Source of the DNA: Isoetes taiwanensis
Taxonomy: Eukaryota; Streptophyta; Lycopodiopsida; Isoetales; Isoetaceae
DNA length: 64,000 nt
Reading direction: 5' to 3'
NCBI GenBank assembly: GCA_021234155.1
Contig: JAJEKV010000081.1
Coordinates: forward strand, 250,001-314,000
Part shown: positions 10,760 to 22,338 of the stretch, in pieces
Position numbering within the stretch: position 1 is the first letter of the stretch
Layout: every line of letters begins with the position of its first letter
The notes under the pieces: generated by a model
The model's database searches: none
Told to the model about the DNA's origin: nothing
What the model saw: only the letters and a program-made list of their open reading frames with translations
Translations under genes and position numbers: made by a program

Positions 10760-11900
10760 CGCGACACCGTAAGATGTGCCAATTTGAAGAGTACCAATGC
10801 CTTTGACAGCAAGGGGTCTATTGTCACCAAGATAGACAAATTTCTTATCAAGAAGAGGACGATATTGAGTCAACCAATGCTTGTGATGAGTCATGTGTTG
10901 AGTGGCAACAGAATCCACAAGCATAGAATCATTAGCTTTAACCATTTCAAGCGCATCATGGACACAATGTCCCTCATCTCGCATGCCAAGAAGAAGTTTA
11001 TGCTCAAAGAGCAAATCTTTTATAATAACATTCTTCTTCGGGATGGCCGGACTTTTTACAATATTCGCAAACAATAGAGCCGATTTCTTTTGGGAGGAGG
11101 ACCACGACCGAGCCCGCCACCCGGCCCACGTCCATACGACCCGAAGCGACCAGCCAGACTCATCAAAGATAATTATCCCGATCATCATCACGAGATCGTT
11201 TAGAACGAACCACAAGAGTCAAGTTTCGCCTCGATCTTTGGAATATTTTTGAAGTTTGGTAGCTTCATCTTTCAATGAAATATGAACACGATCTAGAGTG
11301 AGGTTGGCTTTATTGAGCAAAACGGTGCGAACAACAACCTTGAATTCTTCCGCAAAGTTTCTAGAAGTGCAACAATTTGTTGTTGAGGTGGCATAACCTC
11401 ACCAAGCAATAGACAAGCCATCTACAAGAGTTTTAAACTTATCAAAGTGAAGGTCAAAAGATTCTCGTGGAGGCTATAACGAAGATTTGCAATATCATTG
11501 GCGAAGACTATAAATCTCATAGACAGTTTTTGCTCATAAACTTTGTCAAGGTAACTCCAAACCTCGCCAGAGGTTCCGAGATCCCTAACATCCATCGAAT
11601 GGATTCTTTGAGGGCATAAAGTATCAACGAGCGTGCCGCTTTATCTTTTTCTTCCCGGTCGCCTAAAAGCTTGACCCAAGTATCGATATTGACTCCACCG
11701 GTAGCAAGAGCACCACCACTAGTCAATGGTTGTTTAGGAACACGGATTTTACCCCGTGGCGTAATCAAAAGTTTGTCACTCTCCAACACCAACTCCATCT
11801 TCAGCTTCCAAACAGGGAAGCCAGATCCAGAAAAGACATACAGTGTCTTTGTCCCGGAGAGCCCGCGAAAAGTAACCACAGAAGAGCTTGGCTCTGATAC
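10760..11900 (-). pseudogene. Copia gag and aspartic protease, decayed
   Basis: The gag start is at about 11870-11517, with FSGSGFPVWKLKMELVLE typical of Copia gag N-termini and a downstream region resembling WMLGISEPLARFGVTLTKF. Frames then break several times between 11517 and 11215. The protease region at about 10980-10790 reads SMLVDSVATQHMTHH..W. The family motif is DSGAT/S, and here the glycine is a valine. It directly follows the primer-binding site at 11889-11902, as expected for the 5' end of a Copia polyprotein. Confidence 0.75.
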
Positions 11901-11902
11901 CA
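11889..11902 (-). other. Copia primer-binding site (initiator Met tRNA)
   Basis: On the minus strand TGGTATCAGAGCC begins immediately after the LTR end ...TTCTAACA. It matches the complement of the plant initiator tRNA-Met 3' end, the standard primer for Copia elements. It fixes the LTR boundary and the element orientation. Confidence 0.93.
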
Positions 11903-12091
11903 TGTTAGAAATATGAGACATACACAACTTTTCCCACAAGACAAGACAATGTTTCATTCATATGAGATACATATTTATACATCAATATGTGCCACAATAG
12001 ACTAGTGCCACAATAGGCAAGAGTGCTATATGTGAAGCACGTGCCATATATGGCAAAAGGTAAAGGTGCCATAGAAAGAAGATTCCGAACA
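11903..12091 (-). repeat. Copia LTR copy 1 (189 bp)
   Basis: On the minus strand it begins TGTTCGGAATCTTC and ends TTCTAACA. It has TG...CA ends and is followed by the primer-binding site. It carries TATAAATATG near its middle, a likely core promoter. It is almost identical to copy 2. Confidence 0.92.
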
Positions 12092-12092
12092 T

Positions 12093-12281
12093 TGTTAGAA
12101 ATATGAGACATACACAACTTTTCCCACAAGACAAGACAATGTTTCATTCATATGAGATACATATTTATACATCAATATGTGCCACAATAGACTAGTGCCA
12201 CAATAGGCAAGAGTGCTATATGTGAAGCACGTGCCATATATGGCAAAAGGTAAAGGTGCCTTTGAAAGAAGATTCCGAACA
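12093..12281 (-). repeat. Copia LTR copy 2 (189 bp), head-to-tail with copy 1
   Basis: This has the same ends and length as copy 1, separated from it by a single base (12092). On its minus-strand upstream side lies GCAGGGAGGG, a polypurine tract, so it is the 3' LTR of one unit abutting the 5' LTR of the next. A few substitutions distinguish it from copy 1 (CCTTTGAAAG against CCATAGAAAG). Confidence 0.92.
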
Positions 12282-12453
12282 CCCTCCCTGCAAAAGCCGC
12301 ACACCAGAAGATGTGCCAATTTGAAGAGTACCAATGCCTTTGACAGCAAGGGGTCTATTGTCACCAAGATAGACAAATTTCTTAGCAAGAAGAGGACGAT
12401 ATTGAGTCAACCAATGCTTGTGATGAGTCATGTGTTGAGTGGCAGCAGAATCC
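12282..12453 (-). pseudogene. Copia protease-region fragment between LTRs
   Basis: A minus-strand fragment reads DSAATQHMTHHKHWL..YRPLL..KKFVYLGDNRPLAV. It is the same protease-proximal region found at 10780-10920, and a GCAGGGAGGG tract ends it. It is the whole interior left between LTR copies 3 and 2, so that unit lost about all of gag-pol. Confidence 0.85.
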
Positions 12454-12624
12454 ATACACAACTTTTCCCACAAGACAAGACAATGTTTCATTCATATGAG
12501 ATACATATTTATACATCAATATGTGCCACAATAGACTAGTGCCACAATAGGCAAGAGTGCTATATGTGAAGCACGTGCCATATATGGCAAAAGGTAAAGG
12601 TGCCATAGAAAGAAGATTCGAACA
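12454..12624 (-). repeat. Copia LTR copy 3 (171 bp, truncated)
   Basis: The sequence matches copies 1 and 2 but lacks the last 18 bp at the primer-site side, where it is fused directly to protease-region sequence. On its other side the RNase H end and GGTGGAGGG tract join at the LTR's TG end, so this edge is a true 3' LTR boundary. Confidence 0.88.
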
Positions 12625-12738
12625 CCCTCCACCGCAACTTTAGCCTTTTGAACAAAATGTCGAATCAAAATAATTGTATCTCATATTTAAAGATGCCTCC
12701 AACCATCCCTCCCCTGCATCTTTAATCTAGTGCTTGGA

Positions 12739-13140
12739 TCAAAAAACCTTTTGTGGGTTAAAAGGAAAAACCCCAAAGCACTTTGAGAACAACTCAAGTA
12801 ACAACAAAAGATTCAACAATTCAAGATTTGTTTTGCACATTTCTTGTTTACGAAGTCCTAATGCTTTGGTGAAGATGTCGGCAACCATTGCTGACGTTGG
12901 ACAATATTTAAGCACAATAGTCTTTTTTCGTACTTCCAATTTGATGTAATGATAGTGTAGCTCAATATGTTTAGATTTAGAATGGAAAACCTCATCCTTT
13001 GTCAATGCAATTGTACTTTGATTATCACACATGAGTAAAGTAGGCCCCACCTGAGTCTGATGGAAACAATCCATCAACCGTCGCAACCAAACCAATTCTC
13101 TACTGGCAATTGATGCAGCAACATACTCTGCTTCTGTAGT
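12739..13140 (-). pseudogene. Copia RNase H C-terminal part (left palindrome arm)
   Basis: The minus-strand reading starts at PTTEAEYVAAS (the RNase H acidic block), then LVWLRRLMDCF, MCDNQSTIALTKDEVFHSKS, HIELHYHYIK and ADIFTKALG. These are the standard C-terminal blocks of Copia RNase H. The upstream part of the domain is missing, and the reading breaks near 13140, where the palindrome turns. Confidence 0.9.
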
Positions 13141-13202
13141 GGGAGTTGTTTTTTTGTTGGGAAATCCTTAGTTTCTTGGATGAGCAAAAAGCAACGATGT
13201 GT

Positions 13203-13545
13203 TTCGCGCTTCCACCACGTAAAGGTAGTATGTTGTCGCATCAATTGCCAAAGAGAGAATTGGTTTGTTGGCGACGGTTGATGGATTGTTTCCATCGACT
13301 CGTGTGGGGCCTACTTTACTCATGTGTGATAATCAAAGTACAATTGCATTGACAAAGGATGAGGTTTTCCATTCTAAATCTAAACATATTGAGCTACACT
13401 ATCATTACATCAAATTGAAGCAAAAAAAAAAAGACTATTGTGCTTAAATATTGTCCAACGCCAAGAATGGTTGCCGACATCTTCACCAAAGCATTAGGAC
13501 TTCGTAAACAAGAAATGTGCAAAACAGCTCTTGGAATTGTTGAAT
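13203..13545 (+). pseudogene. Copia RNase H C-terminal part (right palindrome arm)
   Basis: The same RNase H end lies on the plus strand: LLMCDNQSTIALTKDEVFH, HIELHYHYIKL, then a frame change within an A-run near 13428, then a degraded ADIFTKALG. It mirrors the copy at 12739-13140. The two differ by scattered substitutions, so the duplication is not brand new. Confidence 0.9.
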
Positions 13546-13731
13546 CTTTTGTTGTTACTTGAGTTGTTCTGCAAGTGCTTGGGTTTTTTCCTTTTAACCC
13601 ACAAAAGGTTTTTTTGATCCAAGCACTAGATTAAAGATGCAGGGAGGGATGGTTGGAGGCATCTTTAAATATGAGATACAATTATTTTGATTCAGATTAT
13701 TTTGTTCAAAAGGCTAAAGTTGCAGGGAGGG

Positions 13732-16700
13732 CCTATACGTATCCTCCACTTTGGCTGTCGCAAGGTAGTGGGATAAACTAGCTAGTCTGTACAAGATTAG
13801 TCTAGTATGGACCTTAAACAAAGTAATAAAAAAACAATGGGACTATGGTAGGTGGCACTAGGATGGTGAGGCTAAAAAATCCATGCCCCTAGAGTTGCCC
13901 CTAGGACCTAGACTTCCTAAGGCGGGATTAAATCCTGCCTACAAAGTATGCATGTAAGGCAAAAGTTTTGCCCAACGGATGTGTGGTGAGTTGGTATATG
14001 CCTAATAATGCCAAAATAAATGTGCATTTGGTCATGGGTTCAAACCTTGTCAATGTATGTTTATCTTTGGGAGTTGGTTATTGGGGGTATACGATGATGA
14101 TCCTATACGTGTCCTCCACTTTGGTTGCCGCAAGGTAGTGGAATAAACTAGCTAGTCTGTACCAAGGGGACTTCACCTTTAACAACACGTACAAACCACC
14201 TTCGTGACTTGTAGGGGTATTTTTTATTGGTTAGGGGTCCGTTAACGGCCTGGTTGCCATACGAATTTTCCCACCTACCACCGTTTCCTGTACGGTAGAG
14301 GTGGTCGAGCGGGAGATGGCGCTCCCGTATGGATCCTTCTAGGGGTGTAGGGTAAGGCCGTTTATCTCTCTCTCTTTCATCATGGGCAGTGGGTGCGGTG
14401 GTTTGCTGTTACGGCAGCCGAGAGGATATGGCGGAGGATTCTCCTCCTCCTTTCACCATTTTTTGGTGGAATCTAAATAGAGCAAAAGGCAAGAACAAGC
14501 CTTTTAAGCTGTTATCCATCGCCAGGTAGTATTTTTTTTTTTCTGGGGTGTCGTAGCTTGAGTAGGTGGATCTCATATTTTGGAGCCTGAAGCTTGAGCT
14601 TGGAGTCGGAGCTTGGAGTAATTAGAAGTCAAGGTATCAGGGCAGAGCTTGGAGCCGAGCTTTGAGGACAGAGCATCAGGTTGGAGCCATTAGGAGTCAC
14701 GAAGCAACAAGGTAAGTCCATGAAACATAGAATGGTTTTTGCTTGATAGTTTTAACATTGTTTAACAATTAGTGGTCTTGGTTATCCAGCAGAGCTTGGA
14801 ACTGAGATTTGAGGGCAGAGTTTGAGGTTGGAGCTGTTAGTAACTCCCTGGAAAAGGGATTGGGGAAATAATATTGGAGCAGATAGGGCAGCTCACGGCA
14901 AGCTTAACCTTTGGCATCTGTGGCCTTTTTCTCAAATCGCTCACTAGCTTCCAGATTTTCAACAAGATTTTTATTTTACTTATTGTTTTTACAATACGGT
15001 GGGTTAATCCACCTCAACCCTGCTTCAAGCTCTTTCTTGATAGATTTGAGCTCCCTTCACCCTTAACAGACTTGAAAAACAGCCTGAATCTTTACCCTTC
15101 ACATTCACGTGTGCAAAGATTGAATCTATTTAATTTTTTTCTTTGTTTTCAGATAAGTCACCGTTCTTTGAAAGGTTTAGGGCTTTTGGAGCTTCAACTT
15201 TGCGCACCAGGTCGACTTCTGGACCACAAGAGGTGCTTTCCCTTTCCGCTGCATGTTTCTATTTACTTCAATCACAGATTGTTTTTTCCAAGATTTGAGG
15301 GCAAAACAAAGACTTGAAATACTTTTGCAGGTTAATACAGACTTTTTGGATTTATTTTGTATATGTTACACTTTTCTGGCTGAAGAGTAGGGACGTGTGA
15401 AATAACCATTTAAAATATTAGAAACGACAATACTATCTCAATACGTCATCGTTTCCAGGTTAGCTATCTTACAAGTAGTCGAAAAGACTGCCCTTCCTGT
15501 ACAGTGTTTTCTGCTAGTTTAGTAGTAGTCGGAAAGACTGGCCTGCCTGTACAATATTCCCTTTTGCCCTTGGTAGCCACCTGAGGCATGTCCATTACAG
15601 GTCTCTAATCCTAAGGCTTTTCAATGTATTTGCTCTAACCACCATAGTCGCATTTTACGTTTGAGATAGCGCGAATGGCCTAAATAGGCAAAGCGTAAGA
15701 TTTGAGCCAAACGCTTGTTTTTGTGGTGAGTGTCAGAAGGTTTACCTGTTGTATGCAATTTGCAGGTCAACCATGGGAATTACCAATAATTGTGGGTGTT
15801 GAGATATCGAGCATAAAGGGGAGTACCAGAATAGCACATCTCAGCCTTTGCCTCTTTGAGTCTTTGTTTAGGCGAAGGTGAGCCATATTTCTGCATTGTT
15901 TATTACTTGGTGGAGATTCATACTAGTTTAAGAGATGGAAAAGTTAAAAGGATATTTTTCAAGGAATGCAAAATTATTGCTCTACCATTGGAAGAGCTCA
16001 AATGCAGGGTAAAGGAGACTCATATTTGCACTCATGTTTCCAGGAGCAACACAGACTATGATTGTAACAATGTATTTAAAATATACTTACTGCTAGCTAG
16101 CATCTTAAGTATCTTGTTGCTAAAATGTATGGAGTTGACTTTGGAATTTTATTTATTAGAATTTGATAGCAAATGCATGTTTGGGATTTGAAGGCTGTTG
16201 GGAACAACATATACCCTTGACAATGCTTACGAGGAATTGTTTTTGCATAGCTATTGTTTGTGCAAGGTTTGCTTATCTTCTTGGAAAATGGAGTTAATGC
16301 CCCGATTTGCTTTTTATTAGAATTTAGAGCATAGCATCTATGTAATTGTACTCTCTCCCGAGTAAGACCTTTCCTAATTTCATGAACATGGATTAACTCC
16401 CAGCACAAAATAGAAAAATAGTTTTAGACCCAACTGCTTCAAACAGATCAAGCTAAAGACATAGGGTTAGCTAAGGATGGATATACAAAATCAATACATC
16501 TAGCTCTGTTAGAAAATCTATATAACTATACTAACAACAAGTACACACAACCAATACTACAATATTTAATTCCTTCCAATTCTATCAAACCAATAGCACA
16601 AGATTTATGTCAATGATTTACTGATTTAAGATGCTTGCATATGCATAACTTTCTATCCGTCTACGTGGGCCTTGTTCTTTTGACTCTATAATCATGATAT

Positions 16701-17600
16701 GATGCCCAGATACGATCATCAGCCTCATCTCTGCTAATCAAAATACTCTTAATTTTATTCCGGCTTATTATTCTGGGAATAAACTTCTATTATTTGTTGC
16801 CGCTTGATCTCCGGTGCACCCACCCATTCCTTTTCTTGCATAGCTCTTGTATAGACTTGAAATATAGACATGAATGCTAGCTCTTGTAATGACTAAAAAA
16901 ATATTCAAAAAATGATGTGTTACCATATGTGCTACAAGGGCTAGGACTTTTCTTATGGTGTCCAGTAGTATATATATGGGAAAGGGTATATGGATTGCTA
17001 GTTGGGACTGGAGTACATGTACGGATAAGGGGCCAAAACTTAAAATTTATATGTACGTATGGTTGGGGGGTTTCGCCCGCAAAAAGTCGTATACAGGGGG
17101 GTTTCAGTCGACCCCTTGCACGCACATGCCATATGCTCTATATAAAGGGGTGAAGCCCCCGGGGTCTGTACAAGATTAGTCTAGTATGGACCTTAAACAA
17201 AGTAATAAAAATTTGGACCATTTCTCGATTTATGCGTGCCACCTACAAAATGGTTGTTCATACCATTTATCCATGAAACAAGGGGGTAGAAGCATGAAAG
17301 GGTGGGCAAAAAAAGGGACACTTTTATACATTTACATTTGGCAAAATGTAAACAAATTCCCCTTGAGGTCTCATTTATTAGGGGGTACCTAATTTTCAAA
17401 CGGGTTGGGAAACTTTAATGCACTAATTTTCAAAAATTAAAAAAAAAAAAAAAGACCTCCTTCGATTCTTTGATCCCGCCCATTCCCAACCCTGCTGCTC
17501 CTGCCATAGCCAGACTTTTGCAAGGTCGATCATGGACCCTAAGCCCTGATACTCTCCCATTATCACCTAGACCAGTATGCTAGGGTTTTAGGCACGCAGA
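13732..17600. other. Intergenic repeats, no gene recognised
   Basis: A 60-bp block at 13732-13792 recurs at 14102-14162. A 48-bp block at 13785-13832 (starting GTCTGTACAAGATTAGTCTA) recurs at 17164-17211. A tRNA-like promoter pattern, GTGGTGAGTTGG...GGGTTCAAACC, lies at about 13985-14060. GAGCTTGGAGC-rich tandem sequence occupies 14570-14840. A two-copy repeat of about 53 bp (GTAGTCGRAAAGACTG..CCTGTACA) is at 15470-15560. The ORF at 14874-15317 has no family motif and is not called a gene. Confidence 0.6.
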
Positions 17601-20600
17601 GGGTGTGATTTTGTGCATTCATCGGTGATTGATCAAGCCCTATTAGTAGCAGCAAGAAGCAATGAAGCAAGGTCGGATCAGTCCTGTGAAGTCGCCAAGA
17701 ACCAAGGGTTTGAAGCCCATGGCAACCCCGAGCCTAAGCCATCGAAAGCGTGTTAGGAAACTAAAGACAACTTCGGAAAATCTTCATTGCAGCCGAGTTG
17801 CTCAAGGTTAGCATTAGACAATTTTAGGACCTACAATTTTGATTCGTTTTTTTCAGTGCATTTTTGCAAGTGGTTCGTGATGTTTGGGGCTCGAACCACC
17901 GTTAGGGGTTACCAAGATGCCGGGATCCAAGGGGTTTGGATGGCAGATTTTCTTAAGAAATATGAGCATGTATTCGCAAGACCGGGAGATCAATAACCAT
18001 CACATTCCATTGTATTTTGCAAGGGCCTTTGCACTTCATTACAAAGGCATAGAAATTGGACTGGAATGAGGTAAAGGAGCATGCTATTTACGCTAAAAAA
18101 GAGCAAAAGGAGTCTGATGTTACACATGCGGGGACCGTAAAATCGCCCAATGTAAAATATGCAAGGTAAATCGCCCGCAATTCGGTTTAGTATGGATGGA
18201 TGGGTTGAAGAAATTGGTTGAGAGTAGACTTGTGGATGCTACTATCTTGATTAGCGATTGAAGGAGTTGAAGGACAAGAGGAAGCTACTTGAATCCGAGA
18301 TTTGCGAGGCTAGAGAGTGAGAGAAGCACATTAAGTAGGGTTGTCCAAAAATCGATGAAAAGATAAACACTTCGGCTTGCCAAAATTTCACGACACTAAA
18401 AGCCGGGACAGCCAATAGATTTGCAAATGGCATTGGCAAGTCACTTTGAAGAGGAAAAATCAAGTTTTATGGAGGAGATAAAAATTTAACAAAGCCAATC
18501 GAAGACATGACTTCGAAGTTGCGAGACATTAGCCATTGCCATCCATGAAATCAGCAAGGATTTGGAGATGAATGAAATTAGTGAGAGTAGGATAAAGGAC
18601 ATGATATTACATCTTGAAACATCGGGAGATGTAATTACCTTGCATCCCATCTTTTGTTCTTGCAGCAGATAGTAAGGCATCAAATCACCGTGTGAAGAAC
18701 ACATCTTTGCTCTTGCAATGCATGCCTTGACAGTAGTATTTTGGTGTTGCCATCATGTGGACATCCCCATCGCCTTCTTTGTCTCTCATACCGTGTCTCT
18801 ACTTGAACCAAGTGTGTTTTTCATTGTCTTTGGCCTCAAGAACTTCGTGCAAATATGGGAATTTCTACTCAAGGTAATTCTGTTCACTTGATTTCATTTT
18901 CTGATTGTAGGAATACTTTTTGATATGCAAGTGATTATCTTTAGATATGTATTTGTTTGGTAGAGTACTTGAATCGACATTTACCTTCTACATAGACTTA
19001 AGTTTTGTTGTTCGGAGAATGAATGTAGTTCAAGGTGCTTGGATTTGGATCTGTACATTCTTTTACGTCATTTACATTTCTTTCATGTACATGCTTTCTT
19101 GCTTCACTTAAATTTCATGTACATGCTTTCTTGCATAACTTACTGACCTATCTCATGTAGATGCTTTCTTGCATGACATACATTTATTGACACTTTACAT
19201 TCTTGATTCCTTGTTTGTTAGTTTTGATTACATTTACTTTTTTGTTTTGCGTAAAACAGGGAGCATCAAGAAACCGAACCCGCACAGTAAATGTAATGTA
19301 AACATGTCAGATGATTTGTAAACATGTAGAATTTTTTAGATCTCGAAGTCTAGCTAACTAGCCATTGTCATATGCAGGTGTGAAGCCATTCCTTGAAGGA
19401 AGAACCTTGCTACACGAATTTCTCGGATGTTTCGTAACCTAAACCAACCAAGGATGATGCCATGTCCGTGGGACTCCTTCTACATCAGCATCACCTATTA
19501 AGGCATTCTCTCACGGCATTTCGGGAAAGATGTAATCGGGAAAGTTTGTGGAGATGGCAATGGCCGAATCGAAGAAGTTCAAATTTAATTGAGTTGATAT
19601 AAGCTTCAATATTATTTCAGGTTGCTAATTTGTAAGATGTGTGATTGCGAGGTGGAATTAGTCTTCAAGAGGAGATCCCAAATTTGGATGCCGAGTTGGC
19701 TTCCTTGACTCAAAGAATGTGTTCCTATCAAAGGTGAGCCATTTTAAAGCTCATCAAACGGTAACATTTGTTCATGAGGTGCATATTCTCCTACCGGGTT
19801 ATGGCGGATGAAGATAAGAAAGCACCAAAGAGCCTATAGAAACGATTATCGTGAAGGAGGAGGATGCTCCCCAAATAACAAGCGGAAAACTTCGAGCCGA
19901 AAAGGATGCACCAGCTAAGAGTACAAATGACTAAGAAAAGGTATGCACTTCATCTTAACTCACACCATTTCTTCAACTCACACCATTTCTTGTAGGCAAA
20001 AAATGTTGAAGACACAACATCTCTTGAAGATTCTAAATCCCGGTGAAGAATCGATGTTGATGCAAGGTAATATTATGAAACATTTGTTTTATGCACCGCA
20101 TGATACTTGACACTTCAATTTGATCCTTGTAGGAGCATGCATGAGAAACCGTGTTCTTACACGCTTTTCGTGCCTTTCAAGGATAGCCCCCCGATCCTCC
20201 CATGAAGGTGGTCGATATTGACCTTGAAGAACTCAGGCACCCGGATCAAGAATGACAAGCCGCCTCATTGAATCTGTATGGCGGTATGCACAAGGTGTTG
20301 TAGATGTAATTTTGATTTCATCTCCTATTCTTTGTGTATTTATAATGACGATAATTATGACCTTATCTTCTTGTAGGTACCGCATCATAATTTGCCATCT
20401 GAGTGGAAGAACAAGATTTTCTTTTATCCATCTTTTAACTTTCACTTGTTCAAGGAAGCTCTGACAAGTAAGAAAAAACCGAGGCCTCAAGAAACATTGT
20501 AGATATCGTGGAAACAGGGAATGAAAGGGCTGGTTATGTCAAAATGCCAAGATATGTTCTTCTACCCGTGCTTGAGAATGAGCACTTTGTGTTGGCTATA

Positions 20601-21450
20601 TTTGCCTTTTGCGTAAGGGAATCTTGCAGTTCTTAGTGCACCATCGATTCATATATTGAATAGTCCGAAAGCTTTTAAGCGACAAATGAGAAGGCAATTA
20701 GAGGGTATGCATTTCTATCTACTTTCTCCCATTCCCCGCTACTTAAATATTTACATTTCTACTTTTAAATGTGCATGTGCGGGCTTCATACACGTGATAT
20801 TGACTCAATCAATGAGTCAAACCTCAAGCGGTGTTGATTTTATTCTGAGAAATAATGTGAAGGGGCTTGAACATCTTGAAGTACCTCAAGAGCCCGACCG
20901 CCGAATTGCGGCTCATTATGTGATGGCTGCATGCACAAATTTGTGAACGCAGTTTGTCGGAAATAAGGAGTTGAAGGTAAGTGTCCAATTCTCTTGCAAG
21001 CTTTTAGTTAACACCATTTTTACATTTTTGTTTGCTTTAATGCACTATGCAACGTGTTACAAGAGGTGGTTTTCACACGATTATGCACTAGGTCGGTGAG
21101 CATGTCTGCAAGAAGCCCCGCTTAAACAAGTGTGAAGATGGAGAAGCCATTGATGTGTCGATTGGTAGATGAATCTAACCATTTGTTTATGAGTTTTGTG
21201 GATGAGCAAATTCTTTTTTGATTTGATCAACACTTGGTTTATGCTCGATATCATAACCCAGTATAAAATTCGGGATATTGGTAATACCTTTGAAGCGCCT
21301 AATGGAATCACTCGCGCATAAAAAATCAGACTTTGTTTTGGCCTAGTTGCCTTCAAAATTTCGGATGTACTTGGCCGAGTGCCTCAACCAATTAATTTTG
21401 AAAAATGACATAAGTTGTCCCATATGGCATTATTCTAAAGCATGTATCCG
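17600..21450 (+). mobile_element. Probable decayed DNA transposon with Ulp1-like protease
   Basis: The region has scattered broken coding-like segments on the plus strand and ends with a recognisable Ulp1/C48-type peptidase remnant (20370-20960). In plants such domains travel in MULE, CACTA and related transposons. I see no transposase core motif and cannot fix the ends. Local tandem repeats include CATGTACATGCTTTCTTGC (three variants at 19085-19180). Assignment to a class is open. Confidence 0.4.
20370..20960 (+). pseudogene. Ulp1-like (C48) cysteine protease remnant
   Basis: Fragments in order are: VPHHNLPSEWKNKIFFYPSF; then RYVLLPVLENEHFVLAIF, which matches the hydrophobic-H-x-hydrophobic core holding the catalytic His; then APSIHILNSPKAF, where the family has a D-S (here N-S); then QEPDRR..NCGHYVMAAC, where only a frame change near 20905 restores the catalytic Cys block. 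The domain would cleave SUMO-like conjugates in a live protein. Stops and frameshifts make this copy inactive. Confidence 0.5.
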
Positions 21451-21564
21451 GTTTTACGCCGGTGTCAATTTATCCCAAGTGTTTTGTATGTCTTTCATTT
21501 CTCCTCGTTCTTAAATTATCCTCATAAAAGTTCTACCACTTATTGACAACTTAAGCTCATATTA

Positions 21565-21700
21565 GATGAGTGCTTCAAGATGATGAATGTGAGGTCATGA
21601 TCTTACATGACTTGATCATTTGAGATGGGTTGGATGAATGCTCCAAGATGATGAATGTGAGGTCATGATCTTACATGACTTGATCATTTGAGATGGGTTT
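21565..21700. repeat. Two-copy 68-bp tandem repeat
   Basis: GATGAATGTGAGGTCATGAT and the surrounding 68 bp are repeated almost perfectly (copies start at 21565 and 21633). Confidence 0.9.
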
Positions 21701-22338
21701 GATGATAGTGTATGCTTGATACATCCCATTTCTTTTCCGACTCACTAAGTCCCCAACACTTGACTTACAGAAGTGCGGTGACTTCGGACTTCGGACTATG
21801 TACCTTCACATTCTTTCTGCGGCAACCTCTGACCTGGGACTCCAACTTTTCATGGGGTCCATGATGAGGAGGTGAAGGTACAAATTGACTTGATGGATAC
21901 ACTTTCATCCCCTCAAATGTTAGTGCAAGGTATTTCAGTTTTTTGATAAGTGCACACTTTTTGCTTCCATCCCATCTTTGTGACTTCATGATACCGAGCC
22001 CATGGGATTGAGATGGACAAGTGCATTGACAATTTTGTAATCTCGACCATGTACATGAGATATAGTTGTAAATTTTGACATGTACATGAGATACAGTTTG
22101 TAAATTTTGAAGTCGACCATGTCAATATTTTGACATTGTGAACATGTACACTATTTTGACATTGTAACCACCCTATCTAAATATATAAAATCTCTATCTC
22201 CTTCTTATTGTCGACACTTCATAGAACTATCAAGCCTAGCATCCAAAGCATAAATTCTGCCTGTTGTATTGTCCGAGCACAATTAGGAGGAGATGTTAAT
22301 AAGTTGTATAAGTGGTCAAGATGTCAAACATTGCACAA

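Larger units (their letters stand above)
9873..13731 (-). mobile_element. Rearranged Copia retrotransposon locus (three LTR copies, gag-PR-INT plus RNase H)
   Basis: On the minus strand the order is RNase H end (13140-12739), purine-rich tract, LTR (12624-12454), a 170-bp protease-region fragment, purine tract, LTR (12281-12093), one extra base, LTR (12091-11903), primer-binding site, gag, protease, and an integrase cut off near 9945. A normal element runs LTR-gag-PR-INT-RT-RNH-LTR, so this is either two or more copies joined through shared LTRs or products of circular DNA. The reverse transcriptase is absent. The RNase H end is repeated as an inverted arm up to 13731. Nothing here can be autonomous. 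Confidence 0.85.
12625..13731. repeat. Large imperfect palindrome from Copia RNase H-3'UTR
   Basis: The left arm is about 12625-13140 and the right arm about 13203-13731, with a spacer of about 60 bp. Both arms contain RNase H, the 3' untranslated stretch (AAAGGTTTTTTGATCCAAGC) and the polypurine tract. Each arm ends at the tract: the left joins LTR copy 3, while the right stops at GCAGGGAGGG with no LTR after it. Confidence 0.9.

Noticed and set aside
14874-15317. 147-codon ORF as a gene
   Set aside because: No motif, no supporting exon structure, and composition like the surrounding intergenic DNA.
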